Shown here: positions 53,784-63,120 of the stretch, in pieces
Layout: the number at the start of each line of letters is the position of its first letter
How positions within the stretch are numbered: position 1 is the first letter of the stretch
Source of the DNA: Hyphococcus lacteus
GTDB lineage: Bacteria > Pseudomonadota > Alphaproteobacteria > Caulobacterales > Parvularculaceae
Reading direction: 5' to 3'
Assembly: GCF_041058985.1 (NCBI RefSeq)
Contig: NZ_JBEHZE010000001.1
Span: forward strand, 1,798,001 to 1,862,000
DNA length: 64,000 bases
Program-made: the position numbers and the translations under genes
Notes under the pieces: generated by a model
Database searches by the model: none
What the model was told of the DNA's origin: nothing
Seen by the model: the letters and a program-made list of their open reading frames with translations, nothing else

Positions 53784-54809
53784 ATGAGCAAAGCAGTATT
53801 CCTCACGAATTACCCGGCGGGAATGCCCGGGCCGGAACATTTCGAGACCCGTGACGTTGATGTGCCTAAGCCCGACGAGGGCGAGATGCTGTGCCGTACA
53901 GTTTGGATGTCGGTTGACCCTTATATGCGTGGCCGGATGCGGCCTGATGTCAAAAGCTATATTCCGCCGTTCTCGCTTGATGCGCCGCTTGAGGGTGGGG
54001 CGGTTTCAGAAGTGGTCGAATCAAATGTGCCGGGTTTTGAAGCCGGAGACTACATTGTTGATTTCCTCGGTGGGTGGAAAGAGTTTTACATCTCCAAAGG
54101 CGAACGGACCCAAAAAGTTGATCCTAATCTCGCGCCGCTTTCTTCCTATCTTGGTGTTTTGGGAATGCCGGGTATGACTGCGTGGGCCGGTGTCACACAA
54201 ATTCTTAAGCCGCAAGAAGGCGAGACACTTTTTGTATCTGGTGCCGCTGGTGCGGTTGGGTCTGTTGTTTGCCAATTAGGTAAAGCCAAAGGCGCGCGTG
54301 TTGTTGCTTCCGCTGGATCAAAAGAAAAATGTGACTGGCTGGTCGAAGAGGCCGGTGTCGACGTGGCGTTGAATTACAAAGACTATAAAAATGCCAACGA
54401 GCTAACCAAGGCTCTGGCGGAAGCTGCGCCAAAGGGCGTTAACTGCTATTTCGAGAATGTTGGTGGCATGCACCTAGAAGCGGCGCTTAACTGCATTGCG
54501 CTCGGGGGGCGAATGGCCCTTTGCGGTATGATTGCGGTTTACAACAACACAGAAGTTGAGCCTGGCCCACCGAACCTTGTTAATCTAATCGGTAGAGGTG
54601 TCATGGCACGCGGTTTTATTGTTTCTGAGTATATGGACAAAACAATGGAATTTGCGGCTGAAGTCGCACCGTTGTTAGCCCAGGGAAAAATTAAATACCA
54701 AGAATCCGTATACGAAGGAATTGAAAAAGCACCGGATGCGTTTGTAGGTTTGTTCAAAGGCGAGAACAAAGGCAAGGCCGTTGTGCGCGTAGGGCCAGAC
54801 CGTAGTTAG
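53784..54809 (+). CDS. curA: NADP-dependent oxidoreductase, CurA/zinc-independent MDR type
   Basis: 341 residues. The fold is the medium-chain reductase without zinc ligands: VDVPKPDEGEMLCRTVWMS, VSGAAGAVGSVVCQLGKAKG (NADP loop), NYKDYKNANELTKAL and YMDKTMEFAAEVAPLLAQGK. Close relatives reduce the double bond of curcumin, prostaglandins or alpha-beta-unsaturated aldehydes. Ribosome site AAAGGAG lies upstream, and a strong terminator follows. Confidence 0.88.
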   Translation: MSKAVFLTNYPAGMPGPEHFETRDVDVPKPDEGEMLCRTVWMSVDPYMRGRMRPDVKSYIPPFSLDAPLEGGAVSEVVESNVPGFEAGDYIVDFLGGWKEFYISKGERTQKVDPNLAPLSSYLGVLGMPGMTAWAGVTQILKPQEGETLFVSGAAGAVGSVVCQLGKAKGARVVASAGSKEKCDWLVEEAGVDVALNYKDYKNANELTKALAEAAPKGVNCYFENVGGMHLEAALNCIALGGRMALCGMIAVYNNTEVEPGPPNLVNLIGRGVMARGFIVSEYMDKTMEFAAEVAPLLAQGKIKYQESVYEGIEKAPDAFVGLFKGENKGKAVVRVGPDRS

Positions 54810-54831
54810 GTCGCCATTTTCGTTTTTTGAG

Positions 54832-54859
54832 AAAGGCCCGGCTTTGTCCGGGCCTTTTT
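54832..54859 (+). terminator. Rho-independent terminator
   Basis: A 10-bp perfect stem (aaaggcccgg / ccgggccttt) with loop CTTTGT ends in a T run. It follows the CurA-like gene by about 20 bp. Confidence 0.9.
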
Positions 54860-54933
54860 GCAATGAATAAGGGTTTTGCGCATATCGGTCGCGGGTGCTA
54901 GCCTAGGCGTTAGCAAGATGGGAGCTACGATCC

Positions 54934-55419
54934 ATGAAACATTTGTCGATGTTAGCTGCGTTTTTCGTGGTTGGTGCCTGCGCCACGGTGGGGCCGACAA
55001 GTTACGGACCCGCTGATTCAAACGGGTTTGGTTATGGGAGCACCCAAATCGAATCAGACCGGCACCGGATATCCTATCAAGGCTCTGGCGATATGCCGCC
55101 AGAATTGGTCGAAGATTTCGCCCTTTTACGGGCTGGCGAGATTGCGCTTGCGAAAGGTTTTGATTGGTTCCGTGTTGTCAGTCGTGACATCGCAGGCGAA
55201 GAAAAAGGCGGTGTCGGGATCGGTGCTGGCTTTGGAACCGGTTCTTATGGGCGACGTAGTAGTGTCGGTGTGGGTGTCGGCGGCGATCTTGGTACAGTCG
55301 GCGGCCGGACCTATTTCACGGTGCGCATGGAAGTTCTAATGGGACGTGGTGCACCACCCGAGGACGGGCAGTATTATGATGCGCGCGAAATTGTTGATAC
55401 AATTGGTGGACGGATTTAA
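54934..55419 (+). CDS. CC0125/CC1285-type lipoprotein
   Basis: 161 residues. Signal and lipobox (LAAFFVVGACA, Cys near residue 16). GPADSNGFGYGSTQIESDRH and LLRAGEIALAKGFDWFRVVS follow the pattern of the CC0125/CC1285 family of small alphaproteobacterial lipoproteins of unknown role. The middle is Gly-rich (IGAGFGTGSYGRRSSVGVGV), and the C-terminus VRMEVLMGRG fits a beta strand. The stop and the next ATG are adjacent. Confidence 0.82.
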   Translation: MKHLSMLAAFFVVGACATVGPTSYGPADSNGFGYGSTQIESDRHRISYQGSGDMPPELVEDFALLRAGEIALAKGFDWFRVVSRDIAGEEKGGVGIGAGFGTGSYGRRSSVGVGVGGDLGTVGGRTYFTVRMEVLMGRGAPPEDGQYYDAREIVDTIGGRI

Positions 55420-55974
55420 ATGAGCGAGGGTGCAATGGACTGGGAGTCTCTTCGCCGAATTGTGACCGACAATGATGCTGAAGGACGTTCACGCGTGCTT
55501 ATCGATGGCTCCGCTGCAAAACTAATTGCCCTAGAGGAGGCGGGACTTGCTGAAATATGGTCAGCGAAGCTGTCTGAGGATAAACTTCTCGATGCGACCG
55601 ACCGACTTGTCGATCTTGATCTAGTTCTTGAGCCGGAGGCGGGGTCTGTCAAAGTACGCTGGTTTTCGGTGGCACCCGAAGAAGAGGGTAAATCACCTGA
55701 GGAAATTGAAGCCGGAGCCGCCTTTGCGTTTGGCGCGGTGGGTGCGGCGCACTGCCGTGTCGACACGACGCGTCACCCAGCAATGCACAAGACGGATTCG
55801 CTTGATGTTATTGTTCTGGTGAAAGGGGCCGTTGATCTATTGCTAGATAATGATGAGGCGGCCTCGCTAAAGCCCGGCGATGTCGTAATTCAACGCGCGA
55901 CAAACCATGCGTGGGCGAACAAAGGCAAAGAGACGGCTTTGTTGGTTGCCGTTTTGATAAACGCGCCGGGTTAG
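55420..55974 (+). CDS. Cupin-domain protein
   Basis: 184 residues starting directly after the lipoprotein stop. N-terminal half has no recognised family. The C-terminal cupin has HPAMHKTDSLDVIVLVKGAV, LKPGDVVIQRATNHAWAN and so two or three metal-binding His and one Asp or Glu. This resembles single-domain cupins acting as dioxygenase-like or sugar-binding proteins. Co-transcribed with the lipoprotein and the thioesterase. Confidence 0.78.
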   Translation: MSEGAMDWESLRRIVTDNDAEGRSRVLIDGSAAKLIALEEAGLAEIWSAKLSEDKLLDATDRLVDLDLVLEPEAGSVKVRWFSVAPEEEGKSPEEIEAGAAFAFGAVGAAHCRVDTTRHPAMHKTDSLDVIVLVKGAVDLLLDNDEAASLKPGDVVIQRATNHAWANKGKETALLVAVLINAPG

Positions 55975-55980
55975 ACGGCG

Positions 55981-56394
55981 ATGTCAGAAGAAAACCTTGC
56001 TGACGCATTTAACGAAAACAACGCGCCATTCGCAAAGACAATGGGTGTGCGAATGACGTTGGTGACGAAAACGCGCGTTGAAGGCGAATTAGACGTCAAG
56101 GAAGAAAATTGCACCATACCACCGACGCTTCATGGCGGCGCGATTATGGCGTTGGCGGATAACATGGGTGGTATCGGCGCATTTTTGAATATGCCCGAAG
56201 GTTCGTTGACCTCAACAATTGAGAGTAAAACAAACTTCTTGCGGGCGATTCCTATTGGGCAGACTGCAAAAGCAGTCACCACACCCGTGAACATTGGGCG
56301 TACTTTACAGGTATGGAAAACTGATATTTTTCGCGAAGACGGAAAGCTGGCAGCGGTCGTAACGCAAACGCAAATTATCCGTGCAGCGACTTAA
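55981..56394 (+). CDS. PaaI-family hotdog thioesterase
   Basis: 137 residues. The catalytic region PTLHGGAIMALADNMGGIG is the PaaI/HGG signature, with LTSTIESKTNFLRAIPIG on the following strand. The enzyme hydrolyses aryl- or acyl-CoA thioesters. Six bp follow the cupin gene. The stop overlaps rsmA (opposite strand) by 4 bp. Confidence 0.87.
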   Translation: MSEENLADAFNENNAPFAKTMGVRMTLVTKTRVEGELDVKEENCTIPPTLHGGAIMALADNMGGIGAFLNMPEGSLTSTIESKTNFLRAIPIGQTAKAVTTPVNIGRTLQVWKTDIFREDGKLAAVVTQTQIIRAAT

Positions 56395-57233
56395 CGCTGT
56401 TCGTGGAATTTTGCCATTTTTTTGTATTGCTCTATGGTTAGCTCTTCGGCCCGTTGGGTTTCTTTGACGTTGGCGGCTTCGAGTGTTTGGTATAGCTGCG
56501 ATCCCAATAATGACTTTAGTGATGAACGCAACATTTTTCGTCGCTGTGAAAATGCAGCTTGGGTGATGCGTTCAAGCGCTGCAAGGTGTGGGAAGTGACT
56601 GGCGGGTTGTTCAAATAGAACAACGGTTGATTCAACTTTGGGCGGCGGGGTGAAGGCTCTTGCGGGAAGATTAAAAGCTCTAGAAGGCTGTGATGCGGCC
56701 TGAGAGATAACGGATAGGCGCCCGAAAGTTTTCGAGCCCGGTGCCGCGAGAATTCTGTCCGCAACTTCTTTTTGAAACATGAGCGCCATGACTGACCAAA
56801 GCGCTGGCCCTGCTTTAAGCCATTTGATCAATAGCTCGGTCGAGATGTTGTAAGGCAGGTTGGCGACGATTTTTGCGGGCGTATTATCACCAAGAATTTG
56901 GGCGTCATTGGCGCGCATGGCATCGGCCTCGACGACAGATAGACGGCCATCGAATGCAGCGTTCACTTCTGCCAAGGCTTCGATGCAGCGATGATCACGT
57001 TCGATTGCGATGACACGCGAGCCGGTTTCCAAAAGCGCGCGGGTAAGGCCACCAGGGCCGGGGCCAATTTCAAGAACGACATCGTTTTCGTTGACCGATG
57101 CCGTGCGCGCAATTTTTCGTGTCATGTTGAGGTCGAGCAGAAAATGCTGACCTAGTGATTTTTTTGCCCCGAGTTCATATCGCTCGATAACCTCCCGCAA
57201 TGGAGGAAGCCGGTCATTGCCAATTTCGGTCAT
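56391..57233 (-). CDS. rsmA: 16S rRNA dimethyladenosine transferase RsmA/KsgA
   Basis: 280 residues. KSLGQHFLLDLNMTRKI is the N-terminal signature, EIGPGPGGLTRALL the SAM motif and VANLPYNISTELLIKWL the catalytic NLPY loop. It dimethylates two adjacent adenosines near the 3' end of 16S rRNA, in ribosome maturation. Its start overlaps the pdxA stop by 4 bp. The surA-pdxA-rsmA order is a common one in Proteobacteria. Confidence 0.96.
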   Translation of the reverse strand: MTEIGNDRLPPLREVIERYELGAKKSLGQHFLLDLNMTRKIARTASVNENDVVLEIGPGPGGLTRALLETGSRVIAIERDHRCIEALAEVNAAFDGRLSVVEADAMRANDAQILGDNTPAKIVANLPYNISTELLIKWLKAGPALWSVMALMFQKEVADRILAAPGSKTFGRLSVISQAASQPSRAFNLPARAFTPPPKVESTVVLFEQPASHFPHLAALERITQAAFSQRRKMLRSSLKSLLGSQLYQTLEAANVKETQRAEELTIEQYKKMAKFHEQR

Positions 57234-58246
57234 TGTTTCGCCGCGCGTTTTGTTGCCATTGCCGCGGCTAGGCGTATTGCGGCTACCAGACTGTCTGAGC
57301 GTGCTGACCCTTTGCCAGCGATATCCAATGCCGTGCCGTGGTCCGGAGAAGTTCGAACAATGGGAAGCCCCAGAGTGACATTTACTGCGTCATGAAACGC
57401 TAATGTTTTTGCGGGGATCAGCGCTTGATCGTGCAGCATACAAAGCGCTGCGTCATAGCTCGCCCGTGCTTCTTCGTGAAACATCGTATCAGCGGGCAGA
57501 GGGCCGCGCGCATCGACCCCCATTTTGTTCAGGGCAGCGATAGCCGGTGCAATCACGGAAAGATCTTCGTGCCCCAGCGTGCCAGCTTCGCCTGCATGTG
57601 GGTTTAACCCAGAGATCGCGAGGCGCGGATTTGTAATCGCGAAATCAAAACGAAGGGCCTCGGCGGTGACAATCGCCGCGCGTTTGATCATGTCCGGGTT
57701 CAGGTCCGCTGCCGCAGATGCCACCGATTGATGGATCGTAACCGGAACGGTTTTAAGGGCAGGGCCCGCCAGCATCATGACCGGGCCACGTACGCGACCA
57801 TTTGGCATCGGCGTGGTAGCAGTAAGGGCTGCGAGAAATTCAGTATGACCCGGAAACTTAAACCCTGATGCGATCAAAGAAGATTTTTGGATGGGGTTCG
57901 TGACAACACCTGTTGCCGCTCCTGCAAGCGAATAGGAAACTGCGCGCTGAATGCTCTCGATGACAGCGGGGGCATTTTCTGGCGCAGCAATACCTGCCTT
58001 TGCCGCTATGGAATGTTCAAGCGGTAGCACGGGTAAGGTGTTTTGGAACACAGCGACGGCATCGTCAGGCGCGGAGATTTCGGTGATCGTGGTGCCGTGA
58101 AAGAGTGATGGATCGGCGATTATGAAGAAACAAATGCCGTCTTGTCGCAATCGCTCCCAAGCGCTGATCGTAATTTCAGCACTGACGCCACCAGGCTCGC
58201 CCATGGTTAGGGCGAGCGGGGCGTGAGGGCCACAATGTGCCGCCAT
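57230..58246 (-). CDS. pdxA: 4-Hydroxythreonine-4-phosphate dehydrogenase
   Basis: 338 residues. LTMGEPGGVSAEI and VTNPIQKSSLIASGFKFPGH are PdxA motifs; the metal-binding His residues are in GHTEFLAAL, NPHAGEAGTLGHED and LHDQALIPAK. It oxidises 4-phosphohydroxythreonine in vitamin B6 synthesis. Its start lies 4 bp after the surA stop. Confidence 0.95.
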   Translation of the reverse strand: MAAHCGPHAPLALTMGEPGGVSAEITISAWERLRQDGICFFIIADPSLFHGTTITEISAPDDAVAVFQNTLPVLPLEHSIAAKAGIAAPENAPAVIESIQRAVSYSLAGAATGVVTNPIQKSSLIASGFKFPGHTEFLAALTATTPMPNGRVRGPVMMLAGPALKTVPVTIHQSVASAAADLNPDMIKRAAIVTAEALRFDFAITNPRLAISGLNPHAGEAGTLGHEDLSVIAPAIAALNKMGVDARGPLPADTMFHEEARASYDAALCMLHDQALIPAKTLAFHDAVNVTLGLPIVRTSPDHGTALDIAGKGSARSDSLVAAIRLAAAMATKRAAKQ

Positions 58247-58250
58247 GAGA

Positions 58251-59564
58251 TTAACCGTTTGGTTGGAGTAGTGACTTCATGCGCACATCAACCATGGCGT
58301 CGCGCTCGACGTCACGCAGATATTGTTGTGCGATGCGGGCCAACTGTCGCGAATAAATTCGGTTCTCGAGCGCTTCGCGGGATGGGAGGCCAAGACCTTC
58401 GTCTTTATCGCAGACATAGGCTGAATGATATGCGCCATCTGCTTGAATTACGGGGCTTTGTTCTTCCCGAGTAAGGTCTTCGACGAAGGGACGGAAGCGG
58501 TCGTCAATCTGGTCGAGAGTCACATTTTCAAGCAGGCTGTAGCCAACCCCCTGACCCATATCAATGCGCAATGAACGGCCGGAACAGATCTCTGCGGATT
58601 TGATTTTATCCAACGCAGCACGGGCTGCGTTGTTACCCATTTCCGCATCGGCCGCCGCATAGGCCAAGGTGAATGTTGGCTCACCTTTTTCTGTAGCCTG
58701 ACGTTTATCACGAACCGCGAGGATCATGAACGCGCCTTCTGACGGGATTGGGTTGGTAACAGAGCCAGGTGGCAATTCGCGGATTGCTGTATCGAGCTCT
58801 TCTGCAAGCTCGCCCGAACGAACCCAGCCTAGATCACCGCCGACCGCAGCGGTCGTACAGGCAGAAAATTGCTGTGCGACAACTGAGAACGGAACACCGC
58901 GGCGCATTTGTTCAATCAGCTGCATCGCGCCTTGATAATATTGCTGTGCCTGCGATTGGTTATCGACGGGGATACAAATTTCTGAGACGAGATATTGCTC
59001 TTTGCTCGCGTCTTCGCGCATGCGTTCCAGAGTGTTTTCAATTTCGTCTTCGCTGACACGGACGCGGTCGCGATAACGGCCTTGAACCAATTGTGGCCAA
59101 GCAACTTGTGCGCGAATTTGTTCGTTAAGTGATTTGATTGAGACACCAGTTCCCTGAAGCATTTCGATCATCTGGGGGAGGGTCAGACCTGATTGAGCTG
59201 CCATCATGGAAAGCTCGTCCTTGACCTCATCATCAGTGACTATGAGGTCATATTTCTTGGTTTCCTGCAGCTTGAGCCGCTCTTCGATCAAATCGCGAAG
59301 GGCTTGTGCTTGTAGTTGAGGGAACGCTTCTTGCGGAATTTTCCCACCCGAGGAAATCACCATCATTTTCATGCGTTGGCGTACGTCAAAAGTGGTGACA
59401 ACCCCGTCATTAACAACCGCTGCAACGGCGCTCGCCGGAACACCCGAGCGGGCGATAACTTCGTCGCTGGTGGGGCGTTTGTCTGTTTCCGGGGTTTGCG
59501 CAAAAGCTGAGGACAGGCTGAGAAGAATGCTGCAAGTCACTGAACTTAATAACGAAAATCGCAT
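58251..59564 (-). CDS. surA: Periplasmic chaperone and peptidyl-prolyl isomerase SurA
   Basis: 437 residues. A signal peptide (FSLLSSVTCSILLSLSSAFA) leads to an N-terminal chaperone domain (VNDGVVTTFDVRQRM, LIEERLKLQETKKYDLIVTD). One parvulin domain is visible, with GGDLGWVRSGELAEEL and VTNPIPSEGAFMILAV. SurA escorts outer membrane proteins, including LptD encoded just upstream. It has a reduced second parvulin region, as in other alphaproteobacteria. Confidence 0.93.
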   Translation of the reverse strand: MRFSLLSSVTCSILLSLSSAFAQTPETDKRPTSDEVIARSGVPASAVAAVVNDGVVTTFDVRQRMKMMVISSGGKIPQEAFPQLQAQALRDLIEERLKLQETKKYDLIVTDDEVKDELSMMAAQSGLTLPQMIEMLQGTGVSIKSLNEQIRAQVAWPQLVQGRYRDRVRVSEDEIENTLERMREDASKEQYLVSEICIPVDNQSQAQQYYQGAMQLIEQMRRGVPFSVVAQQFSACTTAAVGGDLGWVRSGELAEELDTAIRELPPGSVTNPIPSEGAFMILAVRDKRQATEKGEPTFTLAYAAADAEMGNNAARAALDKIKSAEICSGRSLRIDMGQGVGYSLLENVTLDQIDDRFRPFVEDLTREEQSPVIQADGAYHSAYVCDKDEGLGLPSREALENRIYSRQLARIAQQYLRDVERDAMVDVRMKSLLQPNG

Positions 59565-59642
59565 TAGTTTACTTTATCCTGTATTTACTATCATCGGCCA
59601 GCCCATAGTGAAAATAGACTGAATTGTGAGCTGTGCAAGCGC

Positions 59643-61922
59643 TCAATCGACAAGCGACTTGAGCGTGAAGCTGAGAAGGATCGCGTTGTCCCGCTTGAGG
59701 TTGGCATCGAAGGTCCGATTTCGCCGGTAAGTCACGCCAAAAGTCGAGCATTCGTCTTCATAGCCAAGTGTGAAATCTTGCCGGATAGTTTGGTTGCTTT
59801 CAAGATTGATCCGCCACGCGCCGCCCACCGACCAGTGGTCGGTGATTTTTGCACGACCAGAGGCCGTGAGTTCCTCGCGACGGGTTAGGTTATTGGCAAC
59901 GTTTTCTTCGTTCAAACGAACATAACTCAAATTCGCTTGGAACCGGCTTGAGCGATAAAAAGCAAGGGATTCGGCGCGTTGAAGCCCGAGGGTTTTATCA
60001 TCAAGTCGGAAGCGGTTTTCGATTCCAACACGCTTGAATCGGAAATTAAGTGAGCCGACCAAGTCAGAACTTTTCTCGCCGAGACCAGATGAGGAATCAA
60101 ACGCATCGGTGTCTTGCAAGCGGAGTTGTTGTCCGATTGCGCTCTCGATTGAAAGCCCGTTTGGAAAGATTGCCGATGCCGTTAGGCCAATATTCATCCG
60201 CTGGCCATCTTCGAATGCGTCGTACCCTGTTGATTTATTGTAATCAAATAAACCTGCATAATCGAACTCGATACTCTGAGAGTCCTCGTTGATGATATCG
60301 GCTGGGTTCTGGTCGGCTAAAGACGCAACAATCTGAACGCGCGGTTCCAGGAATAGGCGTGCACCATGAAATTCACGGGTTAAGGGGTAGGACCATTCGG
60401 CACCGACGGTCGGTGCAATTCGGCTTTCAAAACCTGATGTTTCTGTTGTTGAAAACCCTGCAAAATCGGTAGCGCAAGCGGCGGTAGCGCTCGTGCAAAT
60501 TTCCGTACCGAGATCAAGGTCTTGGAAATGGTATAGATCCGCGCGCGCTTCCGCAAAAAAGTTAAACCGGTGGCCGTTGCGCGTAATGATATCGCGCTCC
60601 CAATTTGCGGTTGTCGTGAGGCGCTGGGAATCGATACCGTCCGTCCGATAGAGTGACGCTATATTCGCACCGATTGAGGCGCGGCCACCCGCAATTTTGT
60701 CGGCAAATTTATATTTGTAATCAACAAGCGGCAGAACATAAGGAATAGTTGACGAGTCGTCGGACGAACGCAGTCCTTGGAATATGAAGGTGTCGAAGGT
60801 GAGGTTAGATCCGCCATTTGACCATTCCACCTTGGCATTACTGCGCAATTGGTTGGTTTGACCGCGGTCAAGTTCTTGGCGCAAATCTCCGCGCCGCTCG
60901 ACATCATATTGTCTTAAATAAGTATCGTCAGAAACGCGCTCGACATCGTAACTGACGCGCCAATTCTCGCCGAAATCGCGATAGCCGCGCCCGAATAGAT
61001 GCCACCGGACACCGGGCACATTTTCGGTTGGTTCGCTGGTATTGTCATAGTCAATGACACCGCCGGAAAGAACATGATAGCCGTCATTGCCCCGCCGGCG
61101 CCATTCGCCCTGCCACAATACGCCATCTGACGTTGTGAATTTGGGGAAGAAGGTTGCATCCTGATGATTGGAAATCGCCAAATAATAAGGCAGCTCGATA
61201 TTGAAACCGAGGCGGCTCGATGTACCAATATTCGGCGGCAGGAAACCAGACTGCCGTTCCACGGACGGATCGGGGGTCTGAAGGAACGGCGCGTAGATAA
61301 TCGGTATGCCTTTGATCTCTAAAAACGCGTGATGAAAGCGAACCACTTTGCGTTCTTTATCGCGCGTGACCCTAAGGGCTTTGATGCGCCATGTCGGTGT
61401 TTTGCCTTTGCCCTTGTCGTTGCAGACGTTACAGGAGGTATAAACAGCGCGGCTCAGACGGGTGCGGGCACCCTGTTCCTGAATGGCGCTATCAGCGGCA
61501 AGACGTGCATTGTTCTCCAAAAGGGCGCTGAAATTTTCTGCGACCCCGTCACGAAGGTCGCCAGAGAGTTCAACACGGCCCGCGAATGCTGTCTCGAGAT
61601 TGGCATCAGTGATTGAGACATTGCCTTCGGCGATAACAATATCAGTGGCTGGGTCATAGATCAGTTTATCGGCGCGAAGGTAGCGTTCACCGAAATACGC
61701 CCTGACATCACCCTCTGCGACAATGGGGCCTTCGTCTAAATCACGGCTGACGCTGTCGGCTTCGAACAGGACTGTTTCCTGCTCGTCGTCGCTATTCGTT
61801 GCGATGGGGTCGCTTTGGGCCATTGCCAAGGGCGTGATGGCAGACGGCACAAATCCGCCTCCGACACCAGCCAGGATCGTTGACACAAATAGGCGCGCTA
61901 ATAGGCGGTTTTCAGTCAACAC
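59643..61922 (-). CDS. lptD: LPS-assembly protein LptD
   Basis: 759 residues. Signal region (LARLFVSTILAGVGGGFVPS), then an OstA/LptA-like N-terminal domain (EGDVRAYFGERYLRADKLIY, EGNVSITDANLETAFAG) and a C-terminal barrel. The start uses VFS-type motifs RWHLFGRGYRDFGENW and FGVTYRRNR in the barrel. With LptE it places lipopolysaccharide in the outer leaflet. It contains a cysteine pair (TSCNVCNDKGKG) typical of alphaproteobacterial LptD. Located upstream of surA and downstream of lptG. Confidence 0.94.
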   Translation of the reverse strand: MLTENRLLARLFVSTILAGVGGGFVPSAITPLAMAQSDPIATNSDDEQETVLFEADSVSRDLDEGPIVAEGDVRAYFGERYLRADKLIYDPATDIVIAEGNVSITDANLETAFAGRVELSGDLRDGVAENFSALLENNARLAADSAIQEQGARTRLSRAVYTSCNVCNDKGKGKTPTWRIKALRVTRDKERKVVRFHHAFLEIKGIPIIYAPFLQTPDPSVERQSGFLPPNIGTSSRLGFNIELPYYLAISNHQDATFFPKFTTSDGVLWQGEWRRRGNDGYHVLSGGVIDYDNTSEPTENVPGVRWHLFGRGYRDFGENWRVSYDVERVSDDTYLRQYDVERRGDLRQELDRGQTNQLRSNAKVEWSNGGSNLTFDTFIFQGLRSSDDSSTIPYVLPLVDYKYKFADKIAGGRASIGANIASLYRTDGIDSQRLTTTANWERDIITRNGHRFNFFAEARADLYHFQDLDLGTEICTSATAACATDFAGFSTTETSGFESRIAPTVGAEWSYPLTREFHGARLFLEPRVQIVASLADQNPADIINEDSQSIEFDYAGLFDYNKSTGYDAFEDGQRMNIGLTASAIFPNGLSIESAIGQQLRLQDTDAFDSSSGLGEKSSDLVGSLNFRFKRVGIENRFRLDDKTLGLQRAESLAFYRSSRFQANLSYVRLNEENVANNLTRREELTASGRAKITDHWSVGGAWRINLESNQTIRQDFTLGYEDECSTFGVTYRRNRTFDANLKRDNAILLSFTLKSLVD

Positions 61923-62025
61923 AAAAGTAGGCCCTTCGCAGCGCGAATCAGTAAGAAAAGGTTTTGATTAGAGATATATGAGGGATTCGGCGAGGTCTAG
62001 TCGATCCATCATTTCAACCGCAATA

Positions 62026-63120
62026 TCAACCATCTTCTAAGTGCAACATTGCCGTTATGGCTGCAAGTGAGGCAACAATCGCTGGCGTCCACGCCGCCAA
62101 AGAGGCCGGGGCAAGCCCTGACTCGCCCAATGCGGTCGAAATCTCCGATAGGACATAGAGCACAAACCCAGCCAAAATAGACAACACAGCCAACTGTATA
62201 GCGCCGCCTGTGCGCGGTGGGCGCATCGAAAAGGCGGCCGCGATCAGAACCATCGCCAAGAGTTTAAGTGGCGTCGAGCACAATTCGTGAAAACGAATAT
62301 TATACCGAACCGTCGGCAGGCCGGCTGCATCTGCGAGTAAAATGAATTGCGGCAGTTGCCACAGGGACATTGTTTCAGGTGGTGATACGCGTTCTCTCAG
62401 ATTGCCAGAGGTGAGGGTCGTAACGACTGCATAAATCGGGACATAATTCTCAACCTCGCTGGCCGGGGAGCGAAGCCGCGCTTCGTGGAGTTCCAATGTA
62501 TTGCCAGAAAGAAATGCCTCTTCGGCGTCGATGCGTTCAAGGAAAGCGCTTTCGGTGTCAAAGCGCCAGATCGTGACACCTTCGAGGACCTCACGCTGCT
62601 CGTCGAAGTTCCGAGAATTGATGATCAATTGTCCGGAGCTATCGCGTTGACGAAGCCAGATACCGTCACCAAAAACCCGGACCTGATTACCATCAATACC
62701 CTGCTTTTTGCTTTTAATTGTTTCCGCATGAGACATCAGACTTGCGGAAAGTGGATCAATAGCTGTGATGACAATAAAACCGAACACGGCTGCGATGAAT
62801 GCAGTCGGCCCCAACAGCCGCCAGACGGAGAGACCGGCTGATCGCATGACCGATATTTCTGACCGCTTGTTGAGTTGGTAAAACATCCAAATCGAACCGA
62901 AGAGAAAAACAAACGGGACGAGTGCTTGGGTCAATGATGGTGCGCGTAAGAGCGTGAGACTAAGAGCGAGGCTGAAATCGCCATTAGCGACCTTGCCGAC
63001 AAACCGCATATTTTCGATGAGGTCCACCAGCAGAACAAGGCATGTCAAAATCGCAAACAAACCGCCAACGGCAATCACGGTTCTGAGGGCAATGTAGCGA
63101 AACAGCGTACTAGGTGGCAT
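62026..63120 (-). CDS. lptG: LPS export permease LptG
   Basis: 364 residues from the ATG at 63120, which overlaps the lptF stop by one base; an upstream in-frame ATG lies inside lptF. N-terminal helix LFRYIALRTVIAVGGLFAIL, a periplasmic beta-jellyroll part (DGIWLRQRDSSGQLIIN, ITVWRFD-type) and three C-terminal helices give the YjgP/YjgQ layout. With LptF and LptB it takes LPS from the inner membrane. The stop is followed by about 100 bp before lptD. Confidence 0.94.
   Translation of the reverse strand: MPPSTLFRYIALRTVIAVGGLFAILTCLVLLVDLIENMRFVGKVANGDFSLALSLTLLRAPSLTQALVPFVFLFGSIWMFYQLNKRSEISVMRSAGLSVWRLLGPTAFIAAVFGFIVITAIDPLSASLMSHAETIKSKKQGIDGNQVRVFGDGIWLRQRDSSGQLIINSRNFDEQREVLEGVTIWRFDTESAFLERIDAEEAFLSGNTLELHEARLRSPASEVENYVPIYAVVTTLTSGNLRERVSPPETMSLWQLPQFILLADAAGLPTVRYNIRFHELCSTPLKLLAMVLIAAAFSMRPPRTGGAIQLAVLSILAGFVLYVLSEISTALGESGLAPASLAAWTPAIVASLAAITAMLHLEDG

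Noticed and set aside
53594..53806. 70-codon reverse frame with a signal-like start before the CurA-like gene
   Set aside because: It overlaps the CurA-like start region on the other strand, and its C-terminal part is not protein-like.
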